Assembly (NCBI RefSeq): GCF_014645535.1
Contig: NZ_BMLX01000001.1
Location: forward strand, 55,169 to 119,168
Origin: Silvimonas iriomotensis
GTDB lineage: Bacteria; Pseudomonadota; Gammaproteobacteria; Burkholderiales; Chitinibacteraceae
DNA: 64,000 nucleotides
Direction of reading: 5' to 3'
The notes beneath the pieces are model-generated. The model was not told where the DNA came from and did no database searches. It worked only from the letters and a program-made list of their open reading frames with translations. Position numbers and translations under genes: made by a program. How positions within the stretch are numbered: the first letter of the stretch is position 1; each line of letters starts with the position of its first letter. This document shows positions 38,307 through 48,387 of this stretch, in pieces.

Positions 38307-41300
38307 AGGCGGCTCAGTTTGGGCATCCAGACCCGGATCAGCGACAGCAGCTTGTCCAGGTCTATGGGTTTAGCCAGATAATCGTTGGCGCCGGCAGCCA
38401 GGCACTTTTCCTGGTCATCACGCATGGCGTTGGCGGTGACGGCAATGATGGGCAGACGCGCAAAGCGTTCGTCAGCGCGGATCTGGCGCATGGCGGTGTA
38501 GCCATCCATTTCCGGCATCATGATATCCATCAGCACCAGATCGATTTCCGGATCGGTATCCAGTTTTTCCAGCGCATCGCGCCCGTTACGGCCAATGATG
38601 ATCTGCGCGCCCTTGGGCTCCAGCGCGCTGGTCAGGGCGAAGATGTTGCGCACGTCGTCATCCACCACCATGATCTTGCGTCCTTCAAAGGCTTTCTCGC
38701 GGCTGCGCGCCACCTTGAGCATTTGCTGGCGTTCCGGGGCCAGCGTGGTTTCTACGCGGTGCAGGAACAGTGTCACTTCATCAAGCAGCCGCTCTGGCGA
38801 GCGGGCGCCCTTGATGATGATGGAGTGCGAATAGCGGCGCAGTTCAGCTTCTTCTTCACGGCTCAAGACGCGGCCGGTATACACAATCACCGGCGGGAAC
38901 GCGTAAGAGGTATCGCTGGCCATGCGCTTCAACAGTTCATAACCGGCCATGTCCGGCAAGGTGAGATCAACCACCATGCAATCAAAGTCGGTCTTTTTCA
39001 GATGCTCCAGCGCGTCTTCAGCCAGCGCCACTGCCGTGATTTTCACGTCTTCATCGGCAATCAGCTTCATCATGCTTTCGCGCTGCAGCGGGTCGTCTTC
39101 CACCACCAGCACGTGCTTGATGGCCTGCGCGAGCTTGGCTTCAATCCGCCCGAACACGCGGCGCAATGCTTCGCGATCCGTCGGCTTGAGCGCATAACCG
39201 ATCGCCCCGGCCTGCAGCGCAGCGTGGCTGCTGTCGATACCGGAGATCACGTGCACCGGAATATGCCGGGTGCGCGGTTCTTCCTTGAGCCGCTCCAGCA
39301 CGGTCATGCCCGATTGATCAGGCAGTTTCATATCCAGCATGACCGCGTCGGGCATGTAGTTCAGCGCCAGATCAAAGCCTTTTTGCGCGGTATCGGCCAG
39401 CAGGCAATCAAAGCCCAGTTCTTTGCCCAGCGTGTACAGAATGCGGGCAAAGGTGGCGTCGTCTTCAATGATCAGCACTTTGCGCGCATCCGGGCGCAAG
39501 GTGTCGCGGTCATCCGCCACGACCGTGGCCGGGCGGGCGTCGTCCGGCGCGGGCGGGGTGATGGGGGCCGATACAGCCGCCGGTGCCGCGTGGCGGGGCG
39601 CCGGGGCGACGTGTGCATCATCAGCCTCTGCCGGCAGCGGCAGGGTGAGCGGCACAATCAAGGTAAAGGTGCTGCCGGTGCCCGGGGTGCTTTGCACGGT
39701 GATGCTGCCGCCCAGCAGGGTCGCCAGATCACGTGAAATGGTCAGCCCCAGACCGGTGCCGCCAAACTTGCGGTTGGTGGCGCCATCGGCCTGGTGGAAG
39801 GCGCCGAAAACCGCTTCCAGTTCGTCTTCGGCAATGCCGATGCCGGTATCGGAGACCGCAAACGCCACCTGACCGGGCGCATGCAGGCCGGCCACAATGT
39901 GGACGCTGCCTTTTTCGGTGAACTTGATGGCATTGGAGAGCAAGTTCTTCAAAATCTGCTGCAAACGGGCCAGATCAGAAACAATGGTGCGCGGCAGGTT
40001 GGCCCGCGCCACCACTTCAAGCTCCACGCCCTTGCTTTGCGCCAGCGGCTTGAACATGCTCTCCAGCCCTTCCAGCAGGCGGGCGGTAGAGACATCCTCG
40101 GGCCAGATATCCAGCTTGCCGGCTTCGACCTTGGACAAATCCAGAATGTCGTTGATCAGCGTGAGCAGATCATTGCCGGATGAATAAATAGAGCTGGCAA
40201 ACTTGACCTGTTCTTCCGTCAGATTGCCGGCCGGGTTGTCGGCCAGCAGCTTGGACAAAATCAGCGCGCTGTTCAGTGGCGTGCGCAATTCATGCGACAT
40301 ATTGGCCAGGAACTCGCTCTTGTAGCGGCTGGCGCGCAGCAGTTCATCGGCCCGTTCTTCCAGCTGCACATGGACCATGCGCAGGGCCTCGTTGCGCACA
40401 TCCAGTTCATCGCGCTGGGTTTGCAGGGTTTGCGTCTGCTGTTCCAGTTGATCGTTGTTCTGTTCCAGTTCGACCTGCTGGCTTTCCAGCCGCGCCTGGG
40501 ATTCCCGCAAGGAACGTGACTGTTCTTCCAGTTCTTCGTTGGCGACCTTCAGTTCTTCTTGTTGCGCTTGCAGTTCTTCATTGAGCTGCTGGGTTTCGCT
40601 CAACATGCCTTGCAACTGCTCGCGGTATTGCGCGCTATCAATGGCGGTGCCCATGCTGTGGGCGACCAGGTTGACGAACTCTTCGGCCAGGTCTGGCATG
40701 GCGTTGCTGAATGACAGTTCCATCACCAGGTTCACAAAGCGATCGCCGCGTGCCGGCACCACCAGCACGGCGCGTGGCTTGCTGGCGCCCAAGGCAGAGG
40801 AAATGCGCAGATAGTCATCCGGAATATCGCTGAGCAGCATGATGCGGTTTTCCGCAGCGGCCTGGCCGGCAACCCCTTCACGCAGTTCAAACTCGCGCTG
40901 GCTTTCCAGCGTGCCTGCTTCCAGCGCGTACTGGCTGACGCGGGTGAAATGCTGGCGATCGGTACTGATATATACCGCACCCACCGATGCACCCAGAAAA
41001 CGCACCATGAAGTCCAGCATATTGGCGGCCAGCGTGGTGATGGCCTGCTCGCCCAGCATGACCGTAGCCAGCTCGGTCTGGCCCTTGCGCAGCCAGCTTT
41101 GCCGTTCCAGATGCAAGGTGTGCTCGCGCTGCTGCTCCAGGGTTTCGCCATAGACATCAGACAATTGCCGCAACTGGCGCCGGCCACTGAGCACCAGAAT
41201 GACACCAGACAACAGCCCGATCCCGATGGTCAGCCCCAATAGCCAGGTGACGGTGTTTTCAACATCAACATTGCGCTGCGCCCGCAGGGCTTCTTCAGTC

Positions 41301-41809
41301 TGGATGATCTGGCTGAAAAAGCCGCGCAACTGATCCATCTGCGCCTTGCCGGCTTCAGAGGTGATGTAATCCGTGGCGCTTTGCTGGTTTTCCTGACGGG
41401 CCTTGATCACGCGCTCGGCATAGCTGCGCCACAGTTTGTAGCGCTCTTCGGCGCGGGTGAAGAAGGCTTGCTGGTTGGCGTTGTCGGTGGTGAGCGCTTT
41501 GGCCTCGTGCAGGATATCCAGAAATTGCTCGCTGGAGTTGGTATACGGTTCCAGAAAACTGGCTTTGCCGGTCAGCACATAACCGCGCAAGCCGGTTTCG
41601 CCATCAATCAGCAACTTGCTGGCGGTGGTGGTTTTGCTGATGACCAGGTCGGCATGATCAACCCAGCGGCTGACGCTTTGCAGATACAGGACAAGGCCGA
41701 TATAGATGGCCGAGGTGACCGCCGCGACAATGAGCGGCGCCAGGACATTGCGCGCCAGAATCCGGCGGAACGTTTTTTCAGGAATCGACAGATCGGTCAT
41801 GGCATTCAT
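38303..41809 (-). CDS. CHASE3-GAF hybrid histidine kinase with three receiver domains
   Basis: The 1168-residue membrane kinase has a first helix at about 20-43, a CHASE3-type periplasmic sensor ([24 protein letters not shown]), and a second helix at about 186-209. A GAF-like domain covers about 245-400 and a long Gln/Glu coiled coil about 400-495. The HisKA box is [17 protein letters not shown] near 508, followed by a HATPase_c domain ([24 protein letters not shown]). Three REC domains begin near 776, 898 and 1043 ([33 protein letters not shown]), each with its acceptor Asp. Coiled-coil length and CheR/CheB neighbours suggest methylation-style adaptation of a kinase. ATG 41800 is a possible second start. 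Confidence 0.92.
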   Translation of the reverse strand: MNAMTDLSIPEKTFRRILARNVLAPLIVAAVTSAIYIGLVLYLQSVSRWVDHADLVISKTTTASKLLIDGETGLRGYVLTGKASFLEPYTNSSEQFLDILHEAKALTTDNANQQAFFTRAEERYKLWRSYAERVIKARQENQQSATDYITSEAGKAQMDQLRGFFSQIIQTEEALRAQRNVDVENTVTWLLGLTIGIGLLSGVILVLSGRRQLRQLSDVYGETLEQQREHTLHLERQSWLRKGQTELATVMLGEQAITTLAANMLDFMVRFLGASVGAVYISTDRQHFTRVSQYALEAGTLESQREFELREGVAGQAAAENRIMLLSDIPDDYLRISSALGASKPRAVLVVPARGDRFVNLVMELSFSNAMPDLAEEFVNLVAHSMGTAIDSAQYREQLQGMLSETQQLNEELQAQQEELKVANEELEEQSRSLRESQARLESQQVELEQNNDQLEQQTQTLQTQRDELDVRNEALRMVHVQLEERADELLRASRYKSEFLANMSHELRTPLNSALILSKLLADNPAGNLTEEQVKFASSIYSSGNDLLTLINDILDLSKVEAGKLDIWPEDVSTARLLEGLESMFKPLAQSKGVELEVVARANLPRTIVSDLARLQQILKNLLSNAIKFTEKGSVHIVAGLHAPGQVAFAVSDTGIGIAEDELEAVFGAFHQADGATNRKFGGTGLGLTISRDLATLLGGSITVQSTPGTGSTFTLIVPLTLPLPAEADDAHVAPAPRHAAPAAVSAPITPPAPDDARPATVVADDRDTLRPDARKVLIIEDDATFARILYTLGKELGFDCLLADTAQKGFDLALNYMPDAVMLDMKLPDQSGMTVLERLKEEPRTRHIPVHVISGIDSSHAALQAGAIGYALKPTDREALRRVFGRIEAKLAQAIKHVLVVEDDPLQRESMMKLIADEDVKITAVALAEDALEHLKKTDFDCMVVDLTLPDMAGYELLKRMASDTSYAFPPVIVYTGRVLSREEEAELRRYSHSIIIKGARSPERLLDEVTLFLHRVETTLAPERQQMLKVARSREKAFEGRKIMVVDDDVRNIFALTSALEPKGAQIIIGRNGRDALEKLDTDPEIDLVLMDIMMPEMDGYTAMRQIRADERFARLPIIAVTANAMRDDQEKCLAAGANDYLAKPIDLDKLLSLIRVWMPKLSRL

Positions 41810-41903
41810 TGTTGTTGTGTTACCGGGCCGGTTGAAAAACGCGGGCAGATTTGCCGCGCAATGTGGGTCAGGCGCGATGATGTCACGAGAGGGCGTGTAA
41901 GGA

Positions 41904-41922
41904 TGTAGGCGTAACGCCTACA
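41904..41922. repeat. Palindrome TGTAGGCG-TAA-CGCCTACA
   Basis: The two eight-base arms pair perfectly around three bases. It lies about 95 bp upstream of the kinase start and may be an operator or a stray repeat. Confidence 0.5.
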
Positions 41923-42036
41923 CACAGGATAGTTCAGCGGTGGTTTTTCTTTGGAGGCACGGTTGGGGGGGGATTTGGAGGGATTTGGGGCGGTAGCGAC
42001 AATCCACGTGCTGCAGCCTTTAATGGCTTAACTGGT

Positions 42037-42335
42037 GTTAGCGCCTGACGGCGCGGTGTTTTGATACCGGCGGTGGCCGGAGCACGTTACTTTCTTTGCT
42101 TCGCCAAAGAAAGTAACCAAAGAAAGGCGACCCCGGCGACGGCGCTCGCTGCGCGAGTTCCCTGTGCTTCTCGCAAGGCGCGGCTGGCTACGGGAACTCG
42201 CTTCGCTCAGACACCCCTCCGCCGAAACCCCGCGCCTTGCTGCGATGCTCGACGCAGTCAAAGGGGCCCAACGTCAAAGGCAACCGCAACCCCGAAAATC
42301 AACTGCAACTGCAACTGCAACCCCAACAGCAATCC
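42037..42335 (+). repeat. Hairpin cassette, copy C
   Basis: Same order as copy B, with the second stem one base shorter on both sides (TTACTTTCTTTG/CAAAGAAAGTAA). The distal array here is CAACTG repeated three times (42300-42317) followed by CAACCC, CAACAG and CAATCC. It ends about 27 bp before the stop codon of the leftward response regulator. Confidence 0.8.
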
Positions 42336-42361
42336 CGAGGTGAGCGCTTGCAGGTATCCGG

Positions 42362-42742
42362 TCAGGCCCGTTCGGCAATGGATTGCCGCACGCTGGCAAG
42401 TACGGCGTCGATGTGGTCCAGGTCAAACGGTTTGGGCAGGCATTGGGTGTTGGGCATGTTTTGTACGAAGCCAGATACGTCATGCCCGGTGGAGATGATC
42501 AGGTGGATGTCCGGGTAGCGGGCCAGGGCGTCGCGGCCGAGTTCGATGCCGGAGCGGCCGGGCAGGCTGACGTCGGTCAGTAGTACGTCGTAGTGTGCCT
42601 GCGCCAGGGCGGCCAGGGCGGCTTCCGCGCTGGCTACCGGGGTCACCGGCAGGCTCAGTTCCTCTACCAGATATTCCACGATGGTCGCGCGGAGCATCTC
42701 GTTGTCTTCTACGTAGAGGATCGAAAGTCGATCTGCATTCAT
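42362..42742 (-). CDS. Single-domain response regulator (REC only)
   Basis: The 126-residue protein is a bare receiver: LSILYVEDNEMLRATIVEYL, acceptor Asp in VLLTDVSLPGRSGIELG, Ser/Thr in LIISTGHDV and the conserved Lys in CLPKPFDLDHIDAVL. It could act as a phosphate shuttle or sink for one of the nearby hybrid kinases, as CheY or Spo0F do. Which kinase it partners with is not shown. The ATG at 42742 starts the fold; longer in-frame starts add an unrelated tail. Confidence 0.88.
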   Translation of the reverse strand: MNADRLSILYVEDNEMLRATIVEYLVEELSLPVTPVASAEAALAALAQAHYDVLLTDVSLPGRSGIELGRDALARYPDIHLIISTGHDVSGFVQNMPNTQCLPKPFDLDHIDAVLASVRQSIAERA

Positions 42743-42892
42743 CAGGGTCTCGCAAGTTGCGGCAACTTGAAAAAATGGCGGATAACCGGCCTTGCCATAG
42801 TGCAGGCGGGTGTGAGTCATGCGCTGTAGGCGCTTGCTGATATCGGTGTGGGACAGACCGCGACGCAGCATGTTGCTGCGACGTGCGGCCGT

Positions 42893-43573
42893 TCAGCGGG
42901 TCAGCGGGTTGCCCGCGTCGGGCACGAACAGATAACCGACACCGCGCACGGTGCGGATCAGGGTTTCGCCCAGTTTCTTGCGCAGGTGGTGCACGTGTAC
43001 TTCCACGGCGTTGCTGCCGACTTCTTCGCCAAAACCGTACAGGCTGTCTTCCAGCTGGGTACGGGTGCGGGCAATGCCGCGGTGTTCGACCAGATCTACC
43101 AGCAACAGATATTCGCGCGGGGAGAGGGTGATCAGCCGGCCTTCCAGCGTGACGGCACGCGCGGCGGGGTCGATGGTGAGGTTGCCGGCTTCGATCAGCG
43201 GTTGGGCGCGGCCATGGGCGCGGCGCAGCAGGGCGCGCACGCGGGCGATCAACTCGGCAAGGGCGACGGGTTTGACGACGTAATCATCTGCGCCGTTTTC
43301 CAGCCCGGTAACGCGCTCGTTCACCTGGTCACGCGCGGTCAGGATCAGCACCGGCATGTCGCGGCGTTGTGCGCGCAAGGTGCGCAACACGCTGATACCG
43401 TCGCGGCGGGGCAGGCCAAGGTCAAGCACGACGACCTCATACGGCACCGTGGTCAGCGCGGTCAGCGCTTCTTCGCCATCGGTAATCCAGTCTACGGTAA
43501 AGCCGGCGTCGCGCAGCCCGGCGGCTACGCCATCGCCCAGCAGGACATCGTCTTCAACCAGCAGTATGCGCAT
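42893..43573 (-). CDS. OmpR/PhoB-family response regulator, QseB-like
   Basis: The 226-residue protein has an N-terminal receiver (MRILLVEDDVLLGDGVAAGLRDAGFTVDW, acceptor Asp in VVLDLGLPRRDGI, Lys in DDYVVKPVALAELIARVRALLRR) and a C-terminal winged helix (LSPREYLLLVDLVEHRG..., VHHLRKKLGETLIRTVRGVGYLF). It regulates genes when phosphorylated. It lacks an adjacent QseC-type kinase in this window. A 319-bp leftward gap separates it from the REC-only gene at 42362, and it diverges from the next operon. Confidence 0.9.
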   Translation of the reverse strand: MRILLVEDDVLLGDGVAAGLRDAGFTVDWITDGEEALTALTTVPYEVVVLDLGLPRRDGISVLRTLRAQRRDMPVLILTARDQVNERVTGLENGADDYVVKPVALAELIARVRALLRRAHGRAQPLIEAGNLTIDPAARAVTLEGRLITLSPREYLLLVDLVEHRGIARTRTQLEDSLYGFGEEVGSNAVEVHVHHLRKKLGETLIRTVRGVGYLFVPDAGNPLTR

Positions 43574-43821
43574 GTGGGTCCACGGGGTACGGGGCAGCTC
43601 GAAATCCGGCTGCTGTTATCGACACGCAGTGTAGCGCGTTGTGCCGCCAGACCTGCACTTTTATGTTGATCCGGGTTGCCGGTTTTTGGCGTGCGCGCCG
43701 GTAGGCCATTGCCTGAGTTGACGCCGCTGTCATGCATAGGCAGCATCACCGCACAGTGGATGACACACAGTCAGACCCGGCCATGGCGTCAACAGAAGCG
43801 CTGCCCGGTGGAGAGTCAACT

Positions 43822-44544
43822 ATGGATAACAGACATTGCATCCTGATTCTGGATGACGATGCAGAGGTACGACAGTGGTTGAAAACGCTGCTTGAAGACG
43901 CCGGCTTTACCGTCTGCGCATTCGGCCAGAGCAGCGGTTTGTTCCAGCACCTGGCCACGCAACCGTATTCGCTGGTCATTCTTGACCTGAAGCTCAAGGG
44001 TGAAGACGGCATGACCGTCGCGCGTGAGCTGCGGCAAAAGTCCAATGTGCCCATCATCATGATCAGCGGGCAGGGCGACGAGACGGATCGCGTATTGGGG
44101 CTGGAACTGGCGGTCGATGATTTCATCAACAAACCGTTTTCCGGGCGCGAACTGCTGGCCCGCGTGCGAGCGCACCTGCGCCGCAGCACCGAGTTGTCGC
44201 AACCGCGCGCCAGTGCAGATGCCGGCGTGCGCTATGGTTTTGGCGACTGGGTGCTGGATATGGGCAAACGCGTGCTGGCCCGCAATGGCTGCGAGCCGTG
44301 CTCACTCACGCGGGGCGAGTTCGCCATTCTGGCGGCCATGGTGCAGCAGCCCAGCCGCATCTGGTCACGCGATCAGTTGCTGGAGCACACCCGCGGCATC
44401 GAGATTGACGTGTATGACCGCACGATCGACGTACTGATTCTGCGCCTCAGACGCAAGATCGAGCCCAACCCGCGCCTGCCCGCGTATATCCGGACCGAGC
44501 GCGGCGAAGGGTATATGTTCGCCACTCCGGTTACCCGCTTGTAG
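43822..44544 (+). CDS. OmpR/PhoB-family response regulator
   Basis: The 240-residue protein has a receiver domain (CILILDDDAEVRQWLKTLLEDAG, acceptor Asp in VILDLKLKGEDG, IIMISGQGDETDRVLGLE, INKPFSGRELLARVRAHLRR) and a winged-helix output domain (LTRGEFAILAAMVQQPSRIWSRDQLLEHTRG..., LRRKIEPNPRLPAYIRTERGEGYMF). GGAG precedes the ATG at 43822. The gene is eight bases before the hybrid kinase at 44553, so the two almost surely form a two-component pair. Confidence 0.92.
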   Translation: MDNRHCILILDDDAEVRQWLKTLLEDAGFTVCAFGQSSGLFQHLATQPYSLVILDLKLKGEDGMTVARELRQKSNVPIIMISGQGDETDRVLGLELAVDDFINKPFSGRELLARVRAHLRRSTELSQPRASADAGVRYGFGDWVLDMGKRVLARNGCEPCSLTRGEFAILAAMVQQPSRIWSRDQLLEHTRGIEIDVYDRTIDVLILRLRRKIEPNPRLPAYIRTERGEGYMFATPVTRL

Positions 44545-44552
44545 AGGGCCCC

Positions 44553-47141
44553 ATGCGCGCTTTGCGTTCGCGTTTGCCTGACCGCATGCCCAGCATCCGC
44601 ACCCGGCTGATCGTGGCCTTTTTGCTGCTGTTTCTGGTCACGATGTCGGTTGCGCTGGTCGGTGTCATGGGCATGCGCGCCAACCAGCGCGCGCTGGATG
44701 AATACGAAGCCAACGTGGTGCCGGAAATCGCCCGCGTGCTCAAGCTCTCTGAAAAAGTCGCCCAGGTGGCGGCCATTGCGCCGGGCATGGCGGGCACAGA
44801 CTCGCCCGATCTGTTGCGCAGTGATACCGAGGTACTGCACAACCTGCTGCGTGATATCCGTGTGCTGAGCATGGATCTGCCCGAGCGCACGGCCGACCAG
44901 TTGGCCGCCAATGCCGAACTGGACGGGATCGACCGCGATCTGACGCGGCTGATGGTGCAATCGGGCATGCACCGGCTGTTGCAACGGCGCCTGAACGAAG
45001 AACGGCGCGACGCCGACAACGCCGGCAACGAGATTCTGCGCCGCCGTCACGAAGTCGCCCGCAATGCGCCCACCCTGCTGAATCTGTGGGTGGTCACCAT
45101 GTCGGCCTTCCAGGCGACGGATTTCACCACCCTGGGTGTGGCCGAAAGTGACAGTGAAGCGCTGTGGATGCGGGTGCGCGCCTTGGGCGAAGACCAGCGC
45201 GAGCCGGAACTGGCCGCGCTGCTGCACAAGATTGGCGAAGGGCCGGATAACGCCTTCAGTCTGCGCAATGAGTTTTTGACCAGCGAACAGCGCATGACCT
45301 ATCTGGTGCAGCTGATCCGCTCGCACGCGGACCAGCTGGACGAGCGCTCGGCCAGGTATGTGGAAGAACTGCGCCAGGTGGCCGAACGCCGGCACGAAGG
45401 CGTGCGCCGCGTGGTGGCTTCCAGCGAGTCCGGCTTGTGGCTGCTGGCGGCCGTTGGCGTGGTGCTGGCCATTCTGGGCGTGACCTATGTGGACCGTGTC
45501 TTGCGCAAACTGCAGCGCATGACCCGCGTGCTGGCGCGCCTGGCGTCGGGCCATACCGAACAACGTATCCCCTCGATTGACCGCAAGGATGAAGTGGGCG
45601 AACTGGCGCGCGCGTTTGAGGTGTTCCGCGCCAACATGCTGGAAAAACAAAAGCTGACCGAAGGCCTGGATAGCCAGCAACGGCTGCTGGAAACGGTGTT
45701 CCGATCGATGAACGACGGCGTATCGGTGCACGATGGCGAAGGCCGGCTGGTGGGCTGGAACCCCATGTTCCAGGCCGCGCTGGGCATGCCCGATCAGCGT
45801 TTGCATATCGGCATGACGCTGCTGGAACTGCGCAAGGCCTTGCCGGTGCAGGCGCGCTGGCGGGCAGTGTCGCGCCGCACCGCCACCCGGACCACCGACC
45901 GGCAAACGCGGATTGCCGCTGCGGCCGAACTGCATTTTGTGGACCAGCGCATTCTGGAATTTCACTGTCAGGGCATGCCCGGCGGCGGCTGGGTGGCGGT
46001 GTGCCGTGATCTGACGGCCCGGCGGGCGGTCGAAGCTGATCTGCGCCAGGCCCAGAAAATGGAAGTGCTCGGCCAGTTGACCGGTGGTGTCGCGCATGAC
46101 TTCAACAACTTCCTGGTGGCCATTCTGGGCAACCTGGAAATGCTGGAAGACAAACTGCAAAAGCAACCTGAAGCGCTGGGCATGGCCGAACTGGCACGGC
46201 GCTCTGCCGAGCGCGCCTCGCAACTGACGCGGCGGTTGCTGTCGTTTGCCCGACGCCAGCCTTTGCAGGCCGAAGTGGTGCAAGTAGACGACATGCTGGC
46301 CGAGATGCTGGACCTGATCGAATACGCGGTGGGCACCGATATTGAAGTGGTCATCAAACCCGTGACCAGCAAGCCCAGTGTGAGTGTGGACCGGGGGCAA
46401 CTGGAAAACGCCATCCTGAACCTGGCGCTGAACAGTGCTGCCGCCATGCCCGGCGGCGGCACGCTGACGCTGGCGGTGGAAACCCGCACCAACCCCGAAC
46501 GCCTGCCTGCGCTGAAAGAAGCCGTGATGATTTCCGTGATTGATACCGGCACCGGTATTCCGCCGGAACTGGTGGACAAGGTCATGGAACCCTTCTTCAC
46601 CACGCGCCCGCTGGGCGAGGGCAGCGGGCTGGGGCTGTCGAGTGTGTATGGCTTTGTGCGGCAAAGCGGCGGTGATGTGCAGATCCAGAGTTCGCTGGGG
46701 CAGGGGACCACCGTTTCTTTATGGCTGCCATCCAGCGCCCAGGACGCCCAGACCCACGAGCATGGCCGGCCCATGCTGAGCAGCCAGGCCAGCGGCCGGG
46801 TGCTGGTGGTGGAAGACGACCCCGCCGTGAAAGACACCGCGCTGGCCATGCTGCGCACGCTGGGCGCGGATGCGGTGGGTGTATCTGGCGCGCAGGAAGC
46901 GCAGGACTGGCTGTCACGCAACGAGCCGGTGGAGCTGGTGTTGTCGGATATCTCTTTGGGGAACGGTGGCAACGGCATCACGCTGGCGGCCGCCATTGCC
47001 CGCCGCTGGCCGCAGACGCGCGTGGTACTGATGTCCGGCCTGCCGCTGGAAACCCACCGCGCGCATCCGGCCTGGCGCGAGGGCCAGACTTTCCTGGCCA
47101 AGCCCTTTGTACGGGCTGATCTGGCGGCCTTGCTGGCCTGA
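44553..47141 (+). CDS. Hybrid sensor histidine kinase (HAMP-PAS-HisKA-HATPase-REC)
   Basis: The 862-residue membrane kinase has helix 1 at about 19-43, a helical periplasmic sensor of about 240 residues, helix 2 near 291-312 and a HAMP linker. A PAS domain follows (MNDGVSVHDGEGRLVGWNPMFQAAL). The kinase core has the HisKA box GGVAHDFNNFLVAILGNLEML near 512, an ATPase with NLALNSAAAMPGGG and GEGSGLGLSSVYGFV, and a C-terminal receiver ([33 protein letters not shown]). The periplasmic part resembles the helical sensor class of TorS-like kinases, but the ligand is unknown. It pairs with the regulator gene at 43822. Confidence 0.92.
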   Translation: MRALRSRLPDRMPSIRTRLIVAFLLLFLVTMSVALVGVMGMRANQRALDEYEANVVPEIARVLKLSEKVAQVAAIAPGMAGTDSPDLLRSDTEVLHNLLRDIRVLSMDLPERTADQLAANAELDGIDRDLTRLMVQSGMHRLLQRRLNEERRDADNAGNEILRRRHEVARNAPTLLNLWVVTMSAFQATDFTTLGVAESDSEALWMRVRALGEDQREPELAALLHKIGEGPDNAFSLRNEFLTSEQRMTYLVQLIRSHADQLDERSARYVEELRQVAERRHEGVRRVVASSESGLWLLAAVGVVLAILGVTYVDRVLRKLQRMTRVLARLASGHTEQRIPSIDRKDEVGELARAFEVFRANMLEKQKLTEGLDSQQRLLETVFRSMNDGVSVHDGEGRLVGWNPMFQAALGMPDQRLHIGMTLLELRKALPVQARWRAVSRRTATRTTDRQTRIAAAAELHFVDQRILEFHCQGMPGGGWVAVCRDLTARRAVEADLRQAQKMEVLGQLTGGVAHDFNNFLVAILGNLEMLEDKLQKQPEALGMAELARRSAERASQLTRRLLSFARRQPLQAEVVQVDDMLAEMLDLIEYAVGTDIEVVIKPVTSKPSVSVDRGQLENAILNLALNSAAAMPGGGTLTLAVETRTNPERLPALKEAVMISVIDTGTGIPPELVDKVMEPFFTTRPLGEGSGLGLSSVYGFVRQSGGDVQIQSSLGQGTTVSLWLPSSAQDAQTHEHGRPMLSSQASGRVLVVEDDPAVKDTALAMLRTLGADAVGVSGAQEAQDWLSRNEPVELVLSDISLGNGGNGITLAAAIARRWPQTRVVLMSGLPLETHRAHPAWREGQTFLAKPFVRADLAALLA

Positions 47142-47163
47142 TCTCTTTTGCCGTGCAATCCGC

Positions 47164-47195
47164 AAAAAAAAAGCCCCGCAACGCGTGCAGGGCTT
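47164..47195 (-). terminator. Rho-independent terminator, minus strand
   Basis: On the minus strand AGCCC-TGC pairs with GCA-GGGCT around CGCGT, and nine T follow. The plus strand has no T tract, so it is not a terminator for the kinase gene. It would end the leftward transcript from 48294, about 630 bases past that gene's stop, after running through cassette D. Confidence 0.6.
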
Positions 47196-47385
47196 GAACT
47201 ATGGACTTCCAGACTGGAGAGATGAGTACCTGAGAAGATATTCAGGTGCGCACTATAGGGGGGGATTGTTACGGGGGGATGAAATCTATCATTGCAACTG
47301 TTTCATTGGTGGTGGTGGGGCGGGAGTTCGCTGTGGCTGGTTGGGAATTTTGAAGTGCCTGGTTGGTTTGTTTGTTTGTTGGTTT

Positions 47386-47720
47386 GTTAGCGCCTGACGG
47401 CGCGGTGGTTTTGATACCGGCGGTGGCCGGAGCACGTTACTTTTCTTTGCTTCGCCAAAGAAAAGTAACCAAAAGAAAGGCGACCCCTGCGACTGCGCCC
47501 TTCGGGTTCCCTGTGCTTCTCGCGAAGTCCGGCTGGCTCCAGGGAACTCGGGCTTTGCCCTCAAACACCCTTGCGCCGAAACCCCGGACTTCGCTGCGAT
47601 GCTCGGCGCAGTCAAGGGGGGGCAAGTCAAAGGCAACAGCAACCCCCAAAGCAATAACAACCCCCAAAGCAATAACAACCCCAAAACCGACCCCAAAACC
47701 GACCCGACCCCGGAAATCAA
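47386..47720 (+). repeat. Hairpin cassette, copy D
   Basis: It has the full first two stems (CCGGC/GCCGG and GTTACTTTTCTTTG/CAAAGAAAAGTAAC). The small stem after GGGAACTC is GGGC-TTT-GCCC. The tail CTGCG/CGCAG and CAAGGGG is kept. The distal array is an 18-mer (AACCCCCAAAGCAATAAC) twice at 47641-47676, followed by CCCCAAAACCGA twice at 47679-47702. Confidence 0.8.
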
Positions 47721-47826
47721 CGGCCACTACCACCGCCAATTCGGCCCGCATCCCAAAGCTTCGTCATTCCGGCCTTGAGCCGAAATCCAGCAGGGCCGTC
47801 GCAGGTGGCCACGGTCGGCAATCCAT

Positions 47827-48294
47827 TTAAAACCCGAATTCCGACAATCCGGCATGTTCGTCCGGCCGCCGGCCCAGGGGCCAGAAGAATTTGCGGTCGG
47901 TTTCCTTGATGGGCGCGTCGTTAATGCTGGCGTGCCGTCGTGTCATCAAGCCGTATTCGTTGAATTCCCAGTTCTCGTTGCCATAGCTGCGAAACCATTG
48001 CCCGGCGTCGTCGTGCCATTCATAGGCAAACCGCACCGCGATGCGGTTGTCGGTGTGGGCCCAGATTTCCTTGATCAGGCGGTAGTCGAGTTCGCGCTGC
48101 CATTTGCGTTCCAGAAAGGCTTGCGCCTGGGCGCGGCCGTGGACGAATTCGGCGCGGTTGCGCCATTGGGTGTCTTCGCTGTACGCCAGCACCACGCGGG
48201 CGGGGTCGCGGGTGTTCCAGGCGTCTTCGGCGGCGCGGACCTTGGCGATGGCGCTGTCCAGTGTGAAGGGCGGTAGTGGCGGGCGGGGTTGCAT
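47827..48294 (-). CDS. DUF1348 / NTF2-like protein
   Basis: The 155-residue protein follows the DUF1348 pattern closely: [58 protein letters not shown], then [28 protein letters not shown] and [14 protein letters not shown]. It has the cone-shaped NTF2 fold. Activity is unknown. It diverges from a TetR regulator across a short region with two matching operators, so it is probably repressed by that regulator. Confidence 0.9.
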   Translation of the reverse strand: MQPRPPLPPFTLDSAIAKVRAAEDAWNTRDPARVVLAYSEDTQWRNRAEFVHGRAQAQAFLERKWQRELDYRLIKEIWAHTDNRIAVRFAYEWHDDAGQWFRSYGNENWEFNEYGLMTRRHASINDAPIKETDRKFFWPLGRRPDEHAGLSEFGF

Positions 48295-48319
48295 GATGGG
48301 CTCCGGTGGTTATGAGGGT

Positions 48320-48337
48320 GTAGACAGATCTGTCTAC
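48320..48337. promoter_or_regulatory. TetR-family operator 1
   Basis: GTAGACAGATCTGTCTAC is a perfect 18-bp palindrome. It lies 26 bp upstream of the DUF1348 start codon and shares its seven-base arms with the site at 48361-48378. Confidence 0.85.
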
Positions 48338-48360
48338 TTGGCGCTGTCACTCTAGAAGAT

Positions 48361-48378
48361 GTAGACAGACTTGTCTAC
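48361..48378. promoter_or_regulatory. TetR-family operator 2, overlapping the tetR promoter
   Basis: The arms GTAGACA and TGTCTAC enclose GACT. The site ends nine bases before the tetR ATG and overlaps a TACAAT -10-like hexamer at 48375-48380. A start of transcription at the ATG itself would make the mRNA leaderless; no ribosome-binding site is visible. This layout fits autorepression. Confidence 0.8.
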
Positions 48379-48387
48379 AATGACGTC

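Larger units (their letters stand above)
41810..42361. other. Non-coding stretch with hairpin cassette C
   Basis: This is the upstream region of the large kinase operon. It contains a perfect palindromic TGTAGGCG/CGCCTACA hairpin (41904-41922), a fragment of the GTAGGGTGG element (GCGACAATCCAC near 41996), and hairpin cassette C. No gene is supported. Confidence 0.7.
47142..47826. other. Non-coding stretch with terminator and hairpin cassette D
   Basis: Apart from the terminator at 47164-47195 and hairpin cassette D at 47386-47720, this stretch holds a decayed palindrome near 47765 (ATTCCG followed by CCGAAAT). No gene is supported. Confidence 0.7.

Noticed and set aside
38723-39736. 337-codon plus-strand frame inside the large kinase gene
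   Set aside because: It is antisense to HATPase and REC domains with all expected motifs, so it is a shadow frame.
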